This document shows, piece after piece, positions 44,083 through 54,000 of a DNA stretch of 64,000 bases. A program made the translations under genes and the position numbers. Origin of the DNA: Granulicella rosea (GTDB taxonomy: Bacteria; Acidobacteriota; Terriglobia; Terriglobales; Acidobacteriaceae). Every line of letters begins with the position of its first letter. Positions within the stretch are counted from its first letter, which is position 1. The stretch is taken from the NCBI RefSeq assembly GCF_900188085.1, contig NZ_FZOU01000004.1:434001-498000 (forward strand), read 5' to 3'. The notes below the pieces were generated by a model, which was given only the letters and a program-made list of their open reading frames with translations, made no database searches and was not told the DNA's origin.

Positions 44083-44613
44083 TCAAGCCGTCGCCAATCC
44101 AATCTGCCGGAACAGAACCTCGTGGTCCAGCAAATGATAAGCCCCACCCTCATCCGCGAAGCTCTCCTTCACCCACTGCGCGGCGATCGGCGCGCGCTCG
44201 GCCGACGCGGCGCCCGCCAGACGCACCCCCAGCACGGCGTCGATCGGCACGGCCCACAGCCGGCCGGGCGACTCTTCGAGGATCAGCGTTCGCGGCGTGC
44301 TCGTCTGGGTCTCGGGCGTATCCAACAGGCGCGCCAGCGAGCAGCATGGCAGAATCTCCCCACGAAACGCGGCCAGACCCAGCAGCACCGTGCCGCTGCG
44401 ATGCGGAATGCGCGCAATATGCAGCACCGGCGCCACCGCCGACGCCAGCCGCGTCGGCAGAGCCAGACGCAGGCCGCCGATCTGAAACAGCAGCATCGAA
44501 CCCGCCTGCCGGGCCGGGTCGGCGGGCCGCTCCGCCACCAGCGCCTGCAGCTCGTCGCGGTAGCCCTCGGGCAGCGGGCGGTCGAATAAGGTCACGGGCA
44601 AAGCCGGGTTCAT
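44083..44613 (-). CDS. CheW-like adaptor (WspD-like)
   Basis: This 176-residue protein has an N-terminal tail and a CheW domain (about 35-170; GSMLLFQIGGLRLALPTRLA, VLHIARIPHRSGTVLLGLAA, GEILPCCSLARLL). CheW proteins couple receptors to CheA. The start at 44613 overlaps the CheR-TPR gene's stop (ATGA) and has GGAGGAG upstream. The longer open frame upstream is noncoding overlap. The gene order CheW-CheR-CheW matches wspB-wspC-wspD. Confidence 0.88.
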   Translation of the reverse strand: MNPALPVTLFDRPLPEGYRDELQALVAERPADPARQAGSMLLFQIGGLRLALPTRLASAVAPVLHIARIPHRSGTVLLGLAAFRGEILPCCSLARLLDTPETQTSTPRTLILEESPGRLWAVPIDAVLGVRLAGAASAERAPIAAQWVKESFADEGGAYHLLDHEVLFRQIGLATA

Positions 44614-45758
44614 ACGGTCTCCTCCGTGCGCAGGGCGTCGGCCTTCACGCGGTGAATGCGGGCGTCGAGCGCGCGTCGCAGCCTCAGACTGGGCTGTTGC
44701 CGCCAGATCGACTGCAGCAGCTCGAGCGACGGCAGATGCTTGCCGTCGAGGTAGAGCGCCTGCCGGCAGCGCCGCTCCGCCTTGCGCAGCTCGCCGTGCT
44801 GGTGCGCCTCGACCGCGCGCAGGTAGAGGCCGGTCGCCGTCGCGGGCAACGCCTCCTCGATCGCGGTCGGCGCCGCCTGCGGCCGTGCAGCCGGTACAGG
44901 CGCAACCGCCGCCGGACGCGAGTGAAGAGGCCGTGGAGGCGCGATGGGAATCGCCAGATCGCGGTGTACGAAGGCGAAGGAGGACGCGGGCTTCAGCGGC
45001 GTGAAGAGCGCGCTCAGCTCCTCGACGCGATCGGCCGTGCCGATCACCAGCCGTCCGCCGGGCGCGAGCGCCGCCGCCAGCGACCGGGCCAGCGTCTCCC
45101 GCGCGGGTTGCGCCAGGTAGATGAAGAGATTGCGGCACAGGATCAGGTGGTACGCCTCGCCCGCAAGCGCGCCCGACTCGGCAAGATTGCGACGGGTGAA
45201 GCGCACCCGCTCGCGCAGCGTCTCGTGAACGCGCCAGCCCCCGGCATCCGGCGCGCCGAGGCTCGCGCGCTGCTCGGGCGTCAGGTGGCGCAGCGCGTCT
45301 TCGGCGTACCAGGCGGCGTCCGACGCGGCCAGCGCGGCGGGGGAGATGTCGCAGGCGTCGATCTCGAATCGCCCCGGCGGCAGGCCCGCCTCGACCAGCG
45401 TGGCGGCCAGCGACCAGGTCTCCTGCCCGGTGCTGCACGGCGCGGAGAGCACACGCAACGGACCCGGTCCGGCGAGCGCCGCCAATCTGACGACCGCCGT
45501 CTGAATCTGGGCGAAGACCGCCGGATCGCGAAAGAAGCGCGTCTCGCGGATGACGGCGGCGTCGATCAGCGCGGCTTGTTCGTCCGCCGAACTCTCGAAG
45601 AATTCGGCGTAGGCGGCCGGGTCGGCGAGTTCGAGCACACGGCAGCGCGTGGCGACCATCGACCGCAGCCGCTTCTCTTCGAGCGCGCGCGGCTCCATGC
45701 CCAGAACCCCGGCCAGCCGCTCCGCGATGCGCGTCAGGAAGATCGAGTCGGGCCTCAT
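44610..45758 (-). CDS. cheR: CheR methyltransferase with C-terminal TPR (WspC-like)
   Basis: This 382-residue protein has the CheR N-terminal helical domain, the SAM-binding site SAPCSTGQETWSLAATLVEA, the ACDISPAALA strand and the RNLFIYL-type motif (LILCRNLFIYLAQPARETLA). After a Pro/Ala-rich linker comes a TPR-like C-terminal part (GLYLRAVEAHQHGELRKAER). It methylates receptor glutamates. The TPR tail is the mark of WspC. It is translationally coupled on both sides by ATGA overlaps. Confidence 0.93.
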   Translation of the reverse strand: MRPDSIFLTRIAERLAGVLGMEPRALEEKRLRSMVATRCRVLELADPAAYAEFFESSADEQAALIDAAVIRETRFFRDPAVFAQIQTAVVRLAALAGPGPLRVLSAPCSTGQETWSLAATLVEAGLPPGRFEIDACDISPAALAASDAAWYAEDALRHLTPEQRASLGAPDAGGWRVHETLRERVRFTRRNLAESGALAGEAYHLILCRNLFIYLAQPARETLARSLAAALAPGGRLVIGTADRVEELSALFTPLKPASSFAFVHRDLAIPIAPPRPLHSRPAAVAPVPAARPQAAPTAIEEALPATATGLYLRAVEAHQHGELRKAERRCRQALYLDGKHLPSLELLQSIWRQQPSLRLRRALDARIHRVKADALRTEETV

Positions 45759-46144
45759 GCGTCCTCCGCCGGAGGCTCTGGAATCAGCGTGTACAGCATG
45801 GGCAGATAGTCGTCGAGTTCAAGCTCCGGCAGGTCGGCGGCGGTGTCCGTCACCCCGGCGGCCAGCAGCCCGATGTAGCGTGTCGCCGCGCCAGCCGCGG
45901 CTTCGAGCAGGATGATACGACTGCCAAAGGACTCCGCCGTCGGCGCATCGCAGACCACGCGGTTCAGGTCGAAGACCGGCGCACGCTCGCCATGAAAGCG
46001 CAGCCAGCCGAGGAAATAATCGTCCGGCTCGCCCGTGAGCGTCGCAAAGCCCGCCAGGTGATGCACCCGGTGCAGCGGAATCGAGCACACGCCGGAGTCC
46101 AGCTTCAGCCGGAGTCCGATGCGGTGCTGTGCTGCGGTGGTCAA
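45755..46144 (-). CDS. CheW-like adaptor (WspB-like)
   Basis: This protein of about 129 residues has a CheW fold (HRIGLRLKLDSGVCSIPLHR, YFLGWLRFHGERAPVFDLNR, LLAAGVTDTAADLP). An ATG at 46180 lies inside a repeat; a TTG at 46144 has GAGAGG seven bases upstream and starts right before the domain, so it is preferred. It overlaps the cheR start by four bases. The pair of CheW proteins in one operon fits the Wsp pattern. Confidence 0.85.
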   Translation of the reverse strand: MTTAAQHRIGLRLKLDSGVCSIPLHRVHHLAGFATLTGEPDDYFLGWLRFHGERAPVFDLNRVVCDAPTAESFGSRIILLEAAAGAATRYIGLLAAGVTDTAADLPELELDDYLPMLYTLIPEPPAEDA

Positions 46145-46173
46145 TGCTTCGCCTCTCAATCCCTGCAAAAAGC

Positions 46174-46520
46174 CCGTCATTCTGAACGCAGTGAAGGACC
46201 CCTGTATTTCGTCTTTGCACTTGTCCTGCCGTTGCTTGTCCTTTGTGTGTCATTCCCGAAGGGAATCTGCTTCTGTCGTCGTCGTTGCTTCTCTTGTTTG
46301 TCATCCTCGCGGAGGATCTGCTTCTGCACTTCCTTCCCCCAGCCCACGGCGACTCGGACAGGAAGACATACCCCAGGGGCTAACGCCCCCGTCGCTCAGG
46401 CTTTGGATGCCAAGGCTAAAGCCTTGGCCTACCTGGAAGCAAGAACGCGGGCGGCAGTGACAACCCAGGGCTAAAGCCCCGTCCTTCTTGCAGCTTCATT
46501 CAAGGGGCTGAAGCCCCATG
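46174..46520. repeat. Dense cluster of extragenic palindromes (families A, B and C)
   Basis: This gap of more than 350 bp between the MCP and CheW genes has no gene. It holds a family A unit (46177-46202), two family B units (46252-46275 and 46301-46325) and four family C palindromes: GGGGCTAACGCCCC (46376-46389), CCAAGGCTAAAGCCTTGG (46410-46427), GGGCTAAAGCCC (46468-46479) and GGGGCTGAAGCCCC (46504-46517). The repeats could attenuate transcription between the receptor and the rest of the cluster. Confidence 0.75.
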
Positions 46521-46537
46521 CTTCCACCGACGCCGCT

Positions 46538-48574
46538 TCAATCCTTCACATCCACCGTTCGCAACTTCTTCACTTCCATCTTGAAGATCCGCTCCTTCAG
46601 CACGCGCACGGCTTCGTGCAACTGCCGGCTGACGTCGTTCAGGTCGTTGACGGAGTCCGAGGTCTGGCGGGCGGTCTCGGTCAACTGCCACATCGCCTCG
46701 CTGATCTGCTGGGCGCCCTCGCTCTGGTTCTGCATGCCCTGGTGGACGGTCTCGTAGCGCGGGGCGATCGACTCCACGCGCTCGATGATCTCGCCGAACT
46801 GGCCGCGGATGGCCTCCGCCGCGTCGTTGCCGCCCTTCACCGCGCCGGCCAGGTCGCGCATCTCCTCCACGCCGCCGGTCACCGCCTCCTGCATCTCCTC
46901 GACCATGCGCTCGATGTCGAGCGTGGCGATGGCGGACTGATCCGCCAGCCGGCGAATCTCGCGCGCGACGACCGCGAACCCGGCGCCCGCCTCGCCCGCC
47001 TTCTCCGCCTCGATGGCCGCGTTCAGCGAGAGAAGATTCGTCTGATCCGCCACCTTCGTAATCGTCGTCACGACGGAGTTGATGCGCGCGGCCTTCATGC
47101 GAATGGCCGTCAGCTTGGACGAGATTGAGCCGGTCACGTTCGAGAGCACCTGCATGGAGGTCTCCATGCCGCGCAGCCCCTGCCGGCCCTCGCGCGCCAG
47201 GCCGCTGGTCTTTTCTGCCGCGTCGGCGATCTCGACCATTGCGCGCAGCAACTCCTGCGAGGTAGCGGAGATTTCCTTGACGGCCGAGGCGATCTGGTTG
47301 CTCGACGCCATGAACGTCGCCACGTTCGCCTGCTGGTGGATCGCGCTCGAGGCGATCTGCGTGGCGTTCGAGGTCAGGTGGATGCTCAGGTCGGCCATCG
47401 GATCGGTGATGCGCTTGCTGATCAGGTACGCGACCATGGCGCCAAGGATCAGCGCCAGCAGCCCGCCGACGACGCTCTGCCACAGCAGGTTGTAGAACTG
47501 CGTGCGTACCCGGTCGGTCGCGCTCTGGAAGTCGCGCGAGTCCGCCGCCACGACGATGATCCAGTCCCACGGCTTGTAGTAGATGTAGTGCACGATCGAC
47601 CGCGCGCCGGTCGCCGCGTCCGTCACGGTCAGCCCGCCGGTCGCGCCCTCGGGCAGCTTCGGACCCTGTGCAAGCGCCACGGGCAGCCACTGATCCTTCG
47701 TCGCCGCCGACAGGCCGCTCGGCTCGATCAGCGCCTTATTGCTGAAGTTCTGGCTGTCCTTGCCGTAGTAGACCGCGACCGAGCTATGCTCGCCGCTCTT
47801 CGAGGAGGTGTCGAGCGCCTCGCGCAGCGTGCCCACGCCCTCCTGCTTCACCCCGGCATAGAGCATGCCGATGACCGCGCCCTTCGCGTCGAGCAGCGGT
47901 TCATACGCCGTGATGTACCAGGCGTTGACCACGTAGGCCTTGCCCCGGTAGGTCTGACCGCTCAGGACGGTCTTGATGACCGGGTTCGGCGTTCCGTCGG
48001 GCATCGTCTGCGGAATGTAGGTGCCGATGGCGCGCTGACCGTCGGCCGCGACCACGCTGGTCGCCACGCGCAGCATGTCACCCGCGTTCACGCGCTGGAA
48101 GAGCGTCACCGTGTCGCCGGTCTGGGCGGTCACGTCGTCGATGACGGGCAGGTGATTTTGAAAGCTGCGGTCGCCGGTCAGCGACCGTCCGCCCAGACTC
48201 CACAACGGCGCCGCAATCGACGTGCGCGAGAGCGAGTACTGGTTCAACGCGTTCCACGTGGTCGTCTGCCCGGTGGGATGCACGCCGCCGGCCTGCGCCA
48301 GCGCCGTGCGCGCGACGTTCAGGTTCGTGTTCACCGACTTCTGGATGAAGTCCTCGGCCAGGTGGCAGGTGTAGTAGGCCTTCTGCGCGCTGCGCGCCAC
48401 GCGCTCTTCGGTGAAGGAGGTCACCTCGCCGCCCACCAGCTTGCTGGCGATGCGTTCGTTCATCAGCACCAGCACGGAGACCGTGCAGGTCGCAAACAGC
48501 GCCGCCAGCACCGCCAGCGCCGTGATCTGCTGACGCAGCGAGAGCCGGAGCCCAGCCAGCGCGCGCCCGATCAT
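46538..48574 (-). CDS. Methyl-accepting chemotaxis protein with Cache sensor (WspA position)
   Basis: This 678-residue receptor has membrane helix one (about 17-40), a large periplasmic region (about 41-360) with Cache-type sequence ([20 protein letters not shown] and [13 protein letters not shown]), helix two (about 375-397), then a HAMP-like segment and a signalling hairpin with tip [20 protein letters not shown] and [16 protein letters not shown]. It should control the CheA hybrid through the CheW proteins. Its start overlaps the STAS gene stop by four bases. There is no CheR-binding pentapeptide at the C-terminus (it ends [11 protein letters not shown]). Confidence 0.93.
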   Translation of the reverse strand: MIGRALAGLRLSLRQQITALAVLAALFATCTVSVLVLMNERIASKLVGGEVTSFTEERVARSAQKAYYTCHLAEDFIQKSVNTNLNVARTALAQAGGVHPTGQTTTWNALNQYSLSRTSIAAPLWSLGGRSLTGDRSFQNHLPVIDDVTAQTGDTVTLFQRVNAGDMLRVATSVVAADGQRAIGTYIPQTMPDGTPNPVIKTVLSGQTYRGKAYVVNAWYITAYEPLLDAKGAVIGMLYAGVKQEGVGTLREALDTSSKSGEHSSVAVYYGKDSQNFSNKALIEPSGLSAATKDQWLPVALAQGPKLPEGATGGLTVTDAATGARSIVHYIYYKPWDWIIVVAADSRDFQSATDRVRTQFYNLLWQSVVGGLLALILGAMVAYLISKRITDPMADLSIHLTSNATQIASSAIHQQANVATFMASSNQIASAVKEISATSQELLRAMVEIADAAEKTSGLAREGRQGLRGMETSMQVLSNVTGSISSKLTAIRMKAARINSVVTTITKVADQTNLLSLNAAIEAEKAGEAGAGFAVVAREIRRLADQSAIATLDIERMVEEMQEAVTGGVEEMRDLAGAVKGGNDAAEAIRGQFGEIIERVESIAPRYETVHQGMQNQSEGAQQISEAMWQLTETARQTSDSVNDLNDVSRQLHEAVRVLKERIFKMEVKKLRTVDVKD

Positions 48575-48924
48575 GCGCCCTTGGATTCGACCTTCGACGC
48601 GGCCAGGGCTGCCTCTCGGTCGGGATACAGGTCCACCAGGGTCGGAAAGCCGGAGATCTCGATGACCTCCATGATCGCCGGCTGCGCGCCGAAGAGGCCC
48701 AGCCGGCCACCCTTCGCCGCCGTATGCTTCACCAACTGCAGCACCGAACGCAGCCCGGCGCTGCTGATATAGCCGACCTGCGAAAGATCGAGCAGGATGC
48801 GCGGACGCGGCGTGGCGAGAAAAGGCCCAAGGTGTGCATCGAACGCAGGCGCGGTCACGGTGTCGAGCCGGCCGTTGACGATGACGATGGGGAGGTCGTT
48901 CACATACTCGATAGCTACATTCAT
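48571..48924 (-). CDS. STAS-domain anti-anti-sigma factor (RsbV-like)
   Basis: This protein of about 117 residues is a single STAS domain ([40 protein letters not shown]). The Ser pair in YISSAGL is the site that RsbW-type kinases phosphorylate and PP2C phosphatases dephosphorylate. Starts at 48924 and 48939 are both possible. Its stop overlaps the receptor gene's start (ATGA), so partner-switch protein and chemoreceptor are made together. It lies downstream of the RsbW-like kinase gene. Confidence 0.9.
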   Translation of the reverse strand: MNVAIEYVNDLPIVIVNGRLDTVTAPAFDAHLGPFLATPRPRILLDLSQVGYISSAGLRSVLQLVKHTAAKGGRLGLFGAQPAIMEVIEISGFPTLVDLYPDREAALAASKVESKGA

Positions 48925-49029
48925 GGCTGCAAAAAACATATCATCCGGCCGATGGATTTGCGTCGTCTTCTTTTCTTTGTAACCGTCCCGCAACAAATCC
49001 GATTCCGTGGTCAGGTCTTCGTTCTGCGG

Positions 49030-49452
49030 TCAGGCCAGCTTTCGGGTGAAACGCAGAACATTGCGCCCGTCCAGCCGCTCGTAGGCAAAGCTCTGCATGG
49101 TGCGCTGAATGAAGTAGATTCCCAGCCCGCCGATGGGCCGCAGCTCCGCCGGCAGGGTGGTGTCGGGCGCCGCGCGAGCGGTCGGGTCGAAGGGAGCACC
49201 GTCGTCGATATAAACGGCGGTCACCACGCCGTCCGCCAGGCCGAGCGTGAACTCGACGTAGCCTGCGGGTGGCTGGCTGTGCTTCACCGTGTTGGCGAAG
49301 AGCTCCTCGGCGGCGAGCGTCAGCGCATGCGCGTCGGCCGGGCGCAGACCATGCTCGGCGGCGAACGACTCGACGGCGTCGACCAGCCGCACCAGGTCGT
49401 CGAGCGCTGGCTGTAGACGAATCGTCGCCGGATTAAGTTGCATCCCCACCAT
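49030..49452 (-). CDS. RsbW-like serine kinase/anti-sigma factor
   Basis: This 140-residue protein is an HATPase_c domain of the anti-sigma kinase type: LTLAAEELFANTVKHSQPPA (N box), YIDDGAPFDP (G1 box), and PIGGLGIYFIQRTM (G2 box). It would phosphorylate the STAS protein encoded downstream and bind a sigma factor or another target when STAS is phosphorylated. The start could be 49452 or 49443. It is the first gene of the cluster; the 199-bp region upstream is shared with the divergent RND operon. Confidence 0.9.
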   Translation of the reverse strand: MVGMQLNPATIRLQPALDDLVRLVDAVESFAAEHGLRPADAHALTLAAEELFANTVKHSQPPAGYVEFTLGLADGVVTAVYIDDGAPFDPTARAAPDTTLPAELRPIGGLGIYFIQRTMQSFAYERLDGRNVLRFTRKLA

Positions 49453-49651
49453 GATCTTTCGACATCTTTCTGCCGCAAAGCGGATAATACACCGGGACCG
49501 CGTTAAGAGTTACCCAAAATGCCTGTTTTCCGCATCGGCCATCAAACTCCTGAAGCGCGACTTCCGTCTAAACATCCAACACGTTAGTTCCAACATGGAA
49601 TCACATTAGAGCATCATTCGCACGTCCATTCGTGCTGAAAAGGGCAACAAC

Positions 49652-51031
49652 ATGAGCCAGGAGTACAGTCGGGGCGAACGTCAGCCAGGCGTTCAGGACG
49701 GAGCCCAGCTGGGCGCGTCGTTTGAGGCTCACAACTCAGAATCCTACGGCGGCCGCGAAGGCCGCGCCTTCGAGGAGCGCAACGCGAAGCTGGCGCACGA
49801 GGTCGTCGACAAGAAGAGCCACGCCTGGATCTGGATCCTGCTGATCCTTCTCATCGCCGCGGCCGTCTTCTTCCTTCGCCGCAACAAGGACGACAAGAGC
49901 GCGGGCGCCGGCGCGGCAGGCGGCAAGGCAGGCGGCGGACGAGGCCAGCAGGGTCCGCCCGCCATCACCACCGCGGAGTCGAAGACCGGCGACATGCCCG
50001 TCTATATCAACGCGCTTGGCACCGTCACGCCGACCAACACCGTTACGGTCTACAGTCAGATCACCGGCCGCGTGCTCTCGGTTCATTATCAGGAGGGCCA
50101 GCTCGTACGCAAGGGCCAGCCGCTGATCGACGTCGACCCCGCGCCGTATGAGGCTACGCTGCGCCAGGCCGAGGGCACGCTCGAACACGACCTCGCCGTG
50201 CTTGCGCAGGCGCGCATCGACTACGACCGCTACAAGGCCGCCTACGCCCGCAACGCCATCGCCAAGCAGCAGGTCGACGACCAGGAGCAGGCGGTGAAGC
50301 AGTACGAAGGCACGGTGAAGACCGACCAGGGCACGGTGCTCTACGACCAGGTGCAGCTCTCGTACTGCCACATCGTCTCGCCGATCACCGGCCGCGTCGG
50401 CCTGCGGCTGGTCGACCCGGGCAACACGGTCTTCTCGGGCACGGGTTCGACGCTCGCGGTCATCACGCAGGTCAGCCCCATCACCGTCGTCTTCAACGTC
50501 TCCGAAGACGACCTGCCCGCGGTGCAGGCGCAGTTGAAGGGCAAGCGCCAGTTGGAGGTCGACGCATTCGATCGCTCGAACGCGAACCAGCTCGAAGCCG
50601 GCACGCTGAACTCGCTGAACAACCAGATCGACACCACCACCGGTACGATCAAGTTCCGCGCGAGCTTCCAGAACGCCGACCTGACGCTGTTCCCCAACCA
50701 GTTCGTCAACGCGCGCCTGCTGGTCAACACGCTGAAGTCCGTGACGCTCGTCCCCACGGTCGCCGTGCAGCATAACGGCACCGCGGCCTTCGTCTACGTC
50801 GTGAAGGCGGGCGCGGACGGCAAGGGCCCCACCGTCGCCGTGCAGCCCATCACCACGCAGAGCAACGACGCGAACAACACCGCCGTGACGGGTCTTGACG
50901 CCAACACCACGCTCGCCACCAGCGGCTTCGACAGGCTCGAGAACGGCGCCGAGGTCACGACCAAACAAGCAGGCCAGAAGGGCGCCGACAGCAAGCCCTC
51001 CGCGACCGCCACGGGTGCTCCGTCTCGATGA
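49652..51031 (+). CDS. RND efflux periplasmic adaptor (MdtA-like)
   Basis: This 459-residue membrane fusion protein has an N-terminal cytoplasmic stretch, one membrane helix (about 58-76; WIWILLILLIAAAVFFL) and the adaptor core: TVYSQITGRVLSVHYQEGQL and RKGQPLIDVDP, a coiled-coil hairpin (about 165-235) and SPITGRVGLRLVDPGN. It joins the permeases to the outer-membrane factor. The Gly-rich linker (GAGAAGGKAGGGRGQQG) after the helix is unusual. The start has AAGGGC upstream. It overlaps the first permease gene by four bases. Confidence 0.93.
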   Translation: MSQEYSRGERQPGVQDGAQLGASFEAHNSESYGGREGRAFEERNAKLAHEVVDKKSHAWIWILLILLIAAAVFFLRRNKDDKSAGAGAAGGKAGGGRGQQGPPAITTAESKTGDMPVYINALGTVTPTNTVTVYSQITGRVLSVHYQEGQLVRKGQPLIDVDPAPYEATLRQAEGTLEHDLAVLAQARIDYDRYKAAYARNAIAKQQVDDQEQAVKQYEGTVKTDQGTVLYDQVQLSYCHIVSPITGRVGLRLVDPGNTVFSGTGSTLAVITQVSPITVVFNVSEDDLPAVQAQLKGKRQLEVDAFDRSNANQLEAGTLNSLNNQIDTTTGTIKFRASFQNADLTLFPNQFVNARLLVNTLKSVTLVPTVAVQHNGTAAFVYVVKAGADGKGPTVAVQPITTQSNDANNTAVTGLDANTTLATSGFDRLENGAEVTTKQAGQKGADSKPSATATGAPSR

Positions 51032-54000
51032 ATCCTTCCCAGCCATTTATTCTGCGCCCGGTCGCCACCGCCCTGTTGATGGTGGCGATCTTCCTCGCCG
51101 GCGGCGTCTCGTACTTCCAACTGCCGGTCTCGGCGCTGCCCGAGGTCGACTACCCTACCATCCAGGTGCTGACGTACTACCCCGGCGCCAGCCCCGATGT
51201 CGTCGCCTCCGCCGTAACGGCGCCGCTTGAACGCCAGTTCGGCGAGGTCGCCGGCCTCAGCCAGATGACCTCGACCTCGGCCGGCGGCGTCTCGGTCATC
51301 GTCATGCAGTTTCAGCTCTCGCTGAACATCGACGTGGCCGAGCAGGAGGTGCAGGCAGCCATCAACGCGGGCCAGAGCTACCTGCCCGCCAACCTGCCCA
51401 CGCCGCCGATCTATTCGAAGTCCAACCCCGCGGACGCGCCCGTGCTGACGCTTGCGCTCACCTCGAACGAGATGGCGCTCTCGCAGGTCGAAGACCTCGC
51501 CGACACACGCTTCGCGCCGAAGATCTCGCAGATCTCGGGCGTCGGTCTGGTCAGCATCTCCGGCGGACAGAAGCCCGCCGTGCGCATCCAGGCCAACCCC
51601 ACCGCGCTCGCCAGCTACGGCATCAACCTCGAAGACCTGCGCAACGCGCTGACCGGCACCAGCCTCAACTCCGCCAAGGGCAGCTTCGACGGTCCGCAGC
51701 AGGACTACACCATCAACGCGAACGACCAGCTCACCTCGAGCGGCGATTACAAGCAGGTCGTCGTCGCGTACAAGAACGGCGCGCCGGTGATGCTGACCGA
51801 CGTGGCGAAGATCGTCGACGGCGTCGAAAACGCGCAGCTCGCCGCGTGGATGAACTACACGCCCGCGGTCATTCTGAACATCCAGCGCCAGCCCGGCGCG
51901 AACACCATCGCGGTCGTCGACTCCATCCAGAAGCTGCTGCCGACGCTCGAGGCCACGCTGCCGAAGTCGGTGCATGTGCAGATCACCACCGACCGCACCA
52001 GCGAGATTCGCGCCTCGGTCGCGGACGTCTGGTTCGAACTGGGACTGACCATCTTTCTGGTCATCGCGGTGATCTTCATCTTCCTGCGGTCGATCTCGGC
52101 GACCATCATTCCGGCGATCGCCGTGCCGCTCTCGCTGGTCGGCACTCTGGGCGTGATGTACCTCGCGGGCTACTCGCTCAATAACCTGACCATGATGGCC
52201 CTGACCATCTCGACCGGCTTCGTCGTCGACGACGCCATCGTCATGATCGAGAATATCTCGCGCTACATCGAAGAGGGTGAAGCGCCGATGGCCGCGACGC
52301 TGAAGGGGGCGGAGCAGATCGGCTTCACCATCCTCTCGCTGACCGTCTCGCTCATCGCGGTGCTCATTCCGCTGCTCTTCATGGGCGACGTCGCGGGCCG
52401 TCTCTTCCGGCAGTTCGCGGTCACGCTCGCGGTCACCATCGTCATCTCGGCCTTCGTCTCGCTGACGCTGACCCCGATGATGGCCGCGCGCCTGTTGAAG
52501 CACACGCCGCCCAGCGAGCAGGGCCGCTTCTACAACATCACCGAGCACTTCTTTGAACGCATCATCGCCTTCTACGGACGCACGCTGAAGTTCGTGCTCG
52601 GCTACCAGACCATCACGCTGCTCGTCGCGGTCGTCACGCTCTGCCTCACGGTCGTGCTCTATATGACCGTGCCCAAGGGCTTCTTCCCTACGCAGGATAC
52701 GGGCATCATCCAGGGCATCACGCAGGCCGGCGCCGCAACCTCCTTCAAAGCCATGACCGAGGCCCAGCAGAAGATCTCGAAGGTCCTGCTCGACGATCCG
52801 GCGGTCGAGAGCATCTCGTCCTTCATCGGCGCGGACGGCACCAACACCACGTTGAACAGCGGCCGCATCCAAATCAATCTGAAGCCGCTGGGCTCCAAGG
52901 ACGGCGAGCGCAATCTCTCCGCCACCGCGGTCATCGACCGGCTCGGACCGAAGCTCGAAAAGGTTGAAGGCATCAAGCTCTACATGCAGCCGATTCAGGA
53001 CCTCACGGTCGACGACCGCGTCAGCCGCACGGAGTATCAGTACACCCTCGAAGACCCGAACCAGGCCGAGCTGAACCAGGTGACGCACGACTTCGTCGCC
53101 GAACTCAAGAAGCTGCCCGAGCTCTCGGACGTCGTCACCGACCAGCAACTGGGCGGCAAGGCGGCGCAGTTGGTCATCGACCGCGCCACCGCGACGCGCT
53201 TCGGCATCACGCCCTCGGTCGTCGACGCCACGCTCTACGACGCCTTCGGCCAGCGCCAGATCAACACGATGTACACGCAGTTGAATCAGTACCACGTGAT
53301 CCTCGAGACCGATCCCAGCTTCCAGACCAATCCGAACAAGCTGCAGGACATCTACATCCAGGGTTCGAGCACGGGTACGATCGCAGCCACGGCCGCAAGC
53401 ACGCAGGGCTCGTCCGCCGGCGCCGGTTCCGGCTCTTCGAGCAGCACCAGCTCCACGCTGACCGCGTCCGCGACCAACGGTGTCTCCACCACCAGCTCGA
53501 ACTCGCTCGCCTCCAGCACCGCCAGCACGAACAACATCACCAGCTCGAACACCGGCTCCGCGTTGACCGCCGCATCCACCAGCGCGAGCACCAACAGCAG
53601 CACCGCGACCGGCGCGACCTCCACGGCCGCGACCACCTCCACCAGCGGCACCTCGCGCTCCACCTCCACCACCGGCGCCACCACGACCGCCACCAGCGGC
53701 GGAGGCGGCGGCAGCAGCTCCTCGAACACCGCCACCGCCGCGACACCGGTTCCGCTCAGCGCCTTCACCCACTTCGAGACGCAGAGCGAGGCGCTCTCGA
53801 TCAACCACCAGGGCCAGTTCCCGGCCGTCACCGTCTCGTTCAATCTCGGCGCGGGCACGTCGCTCGGACAGGCGCTCGACGCCATCGACAAGGTCATCGC
53901 GAAGTCGAAGTTTCCGCAGAGCGTCGTCGCCAACTACCAGGGCACGGCCGCCGCCTTCCAGAACTCGCTCTCGAACGAAGGTCTGCTCATCCTCGCCGCG

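Noticed and set aside
44614..45438. N-terminal extension of the CheW-like gene across the CheR gene
   Set aside because: CheR is in another frame with full motifs, and the CheW gene has its own ribosome site and ATG at 44613.
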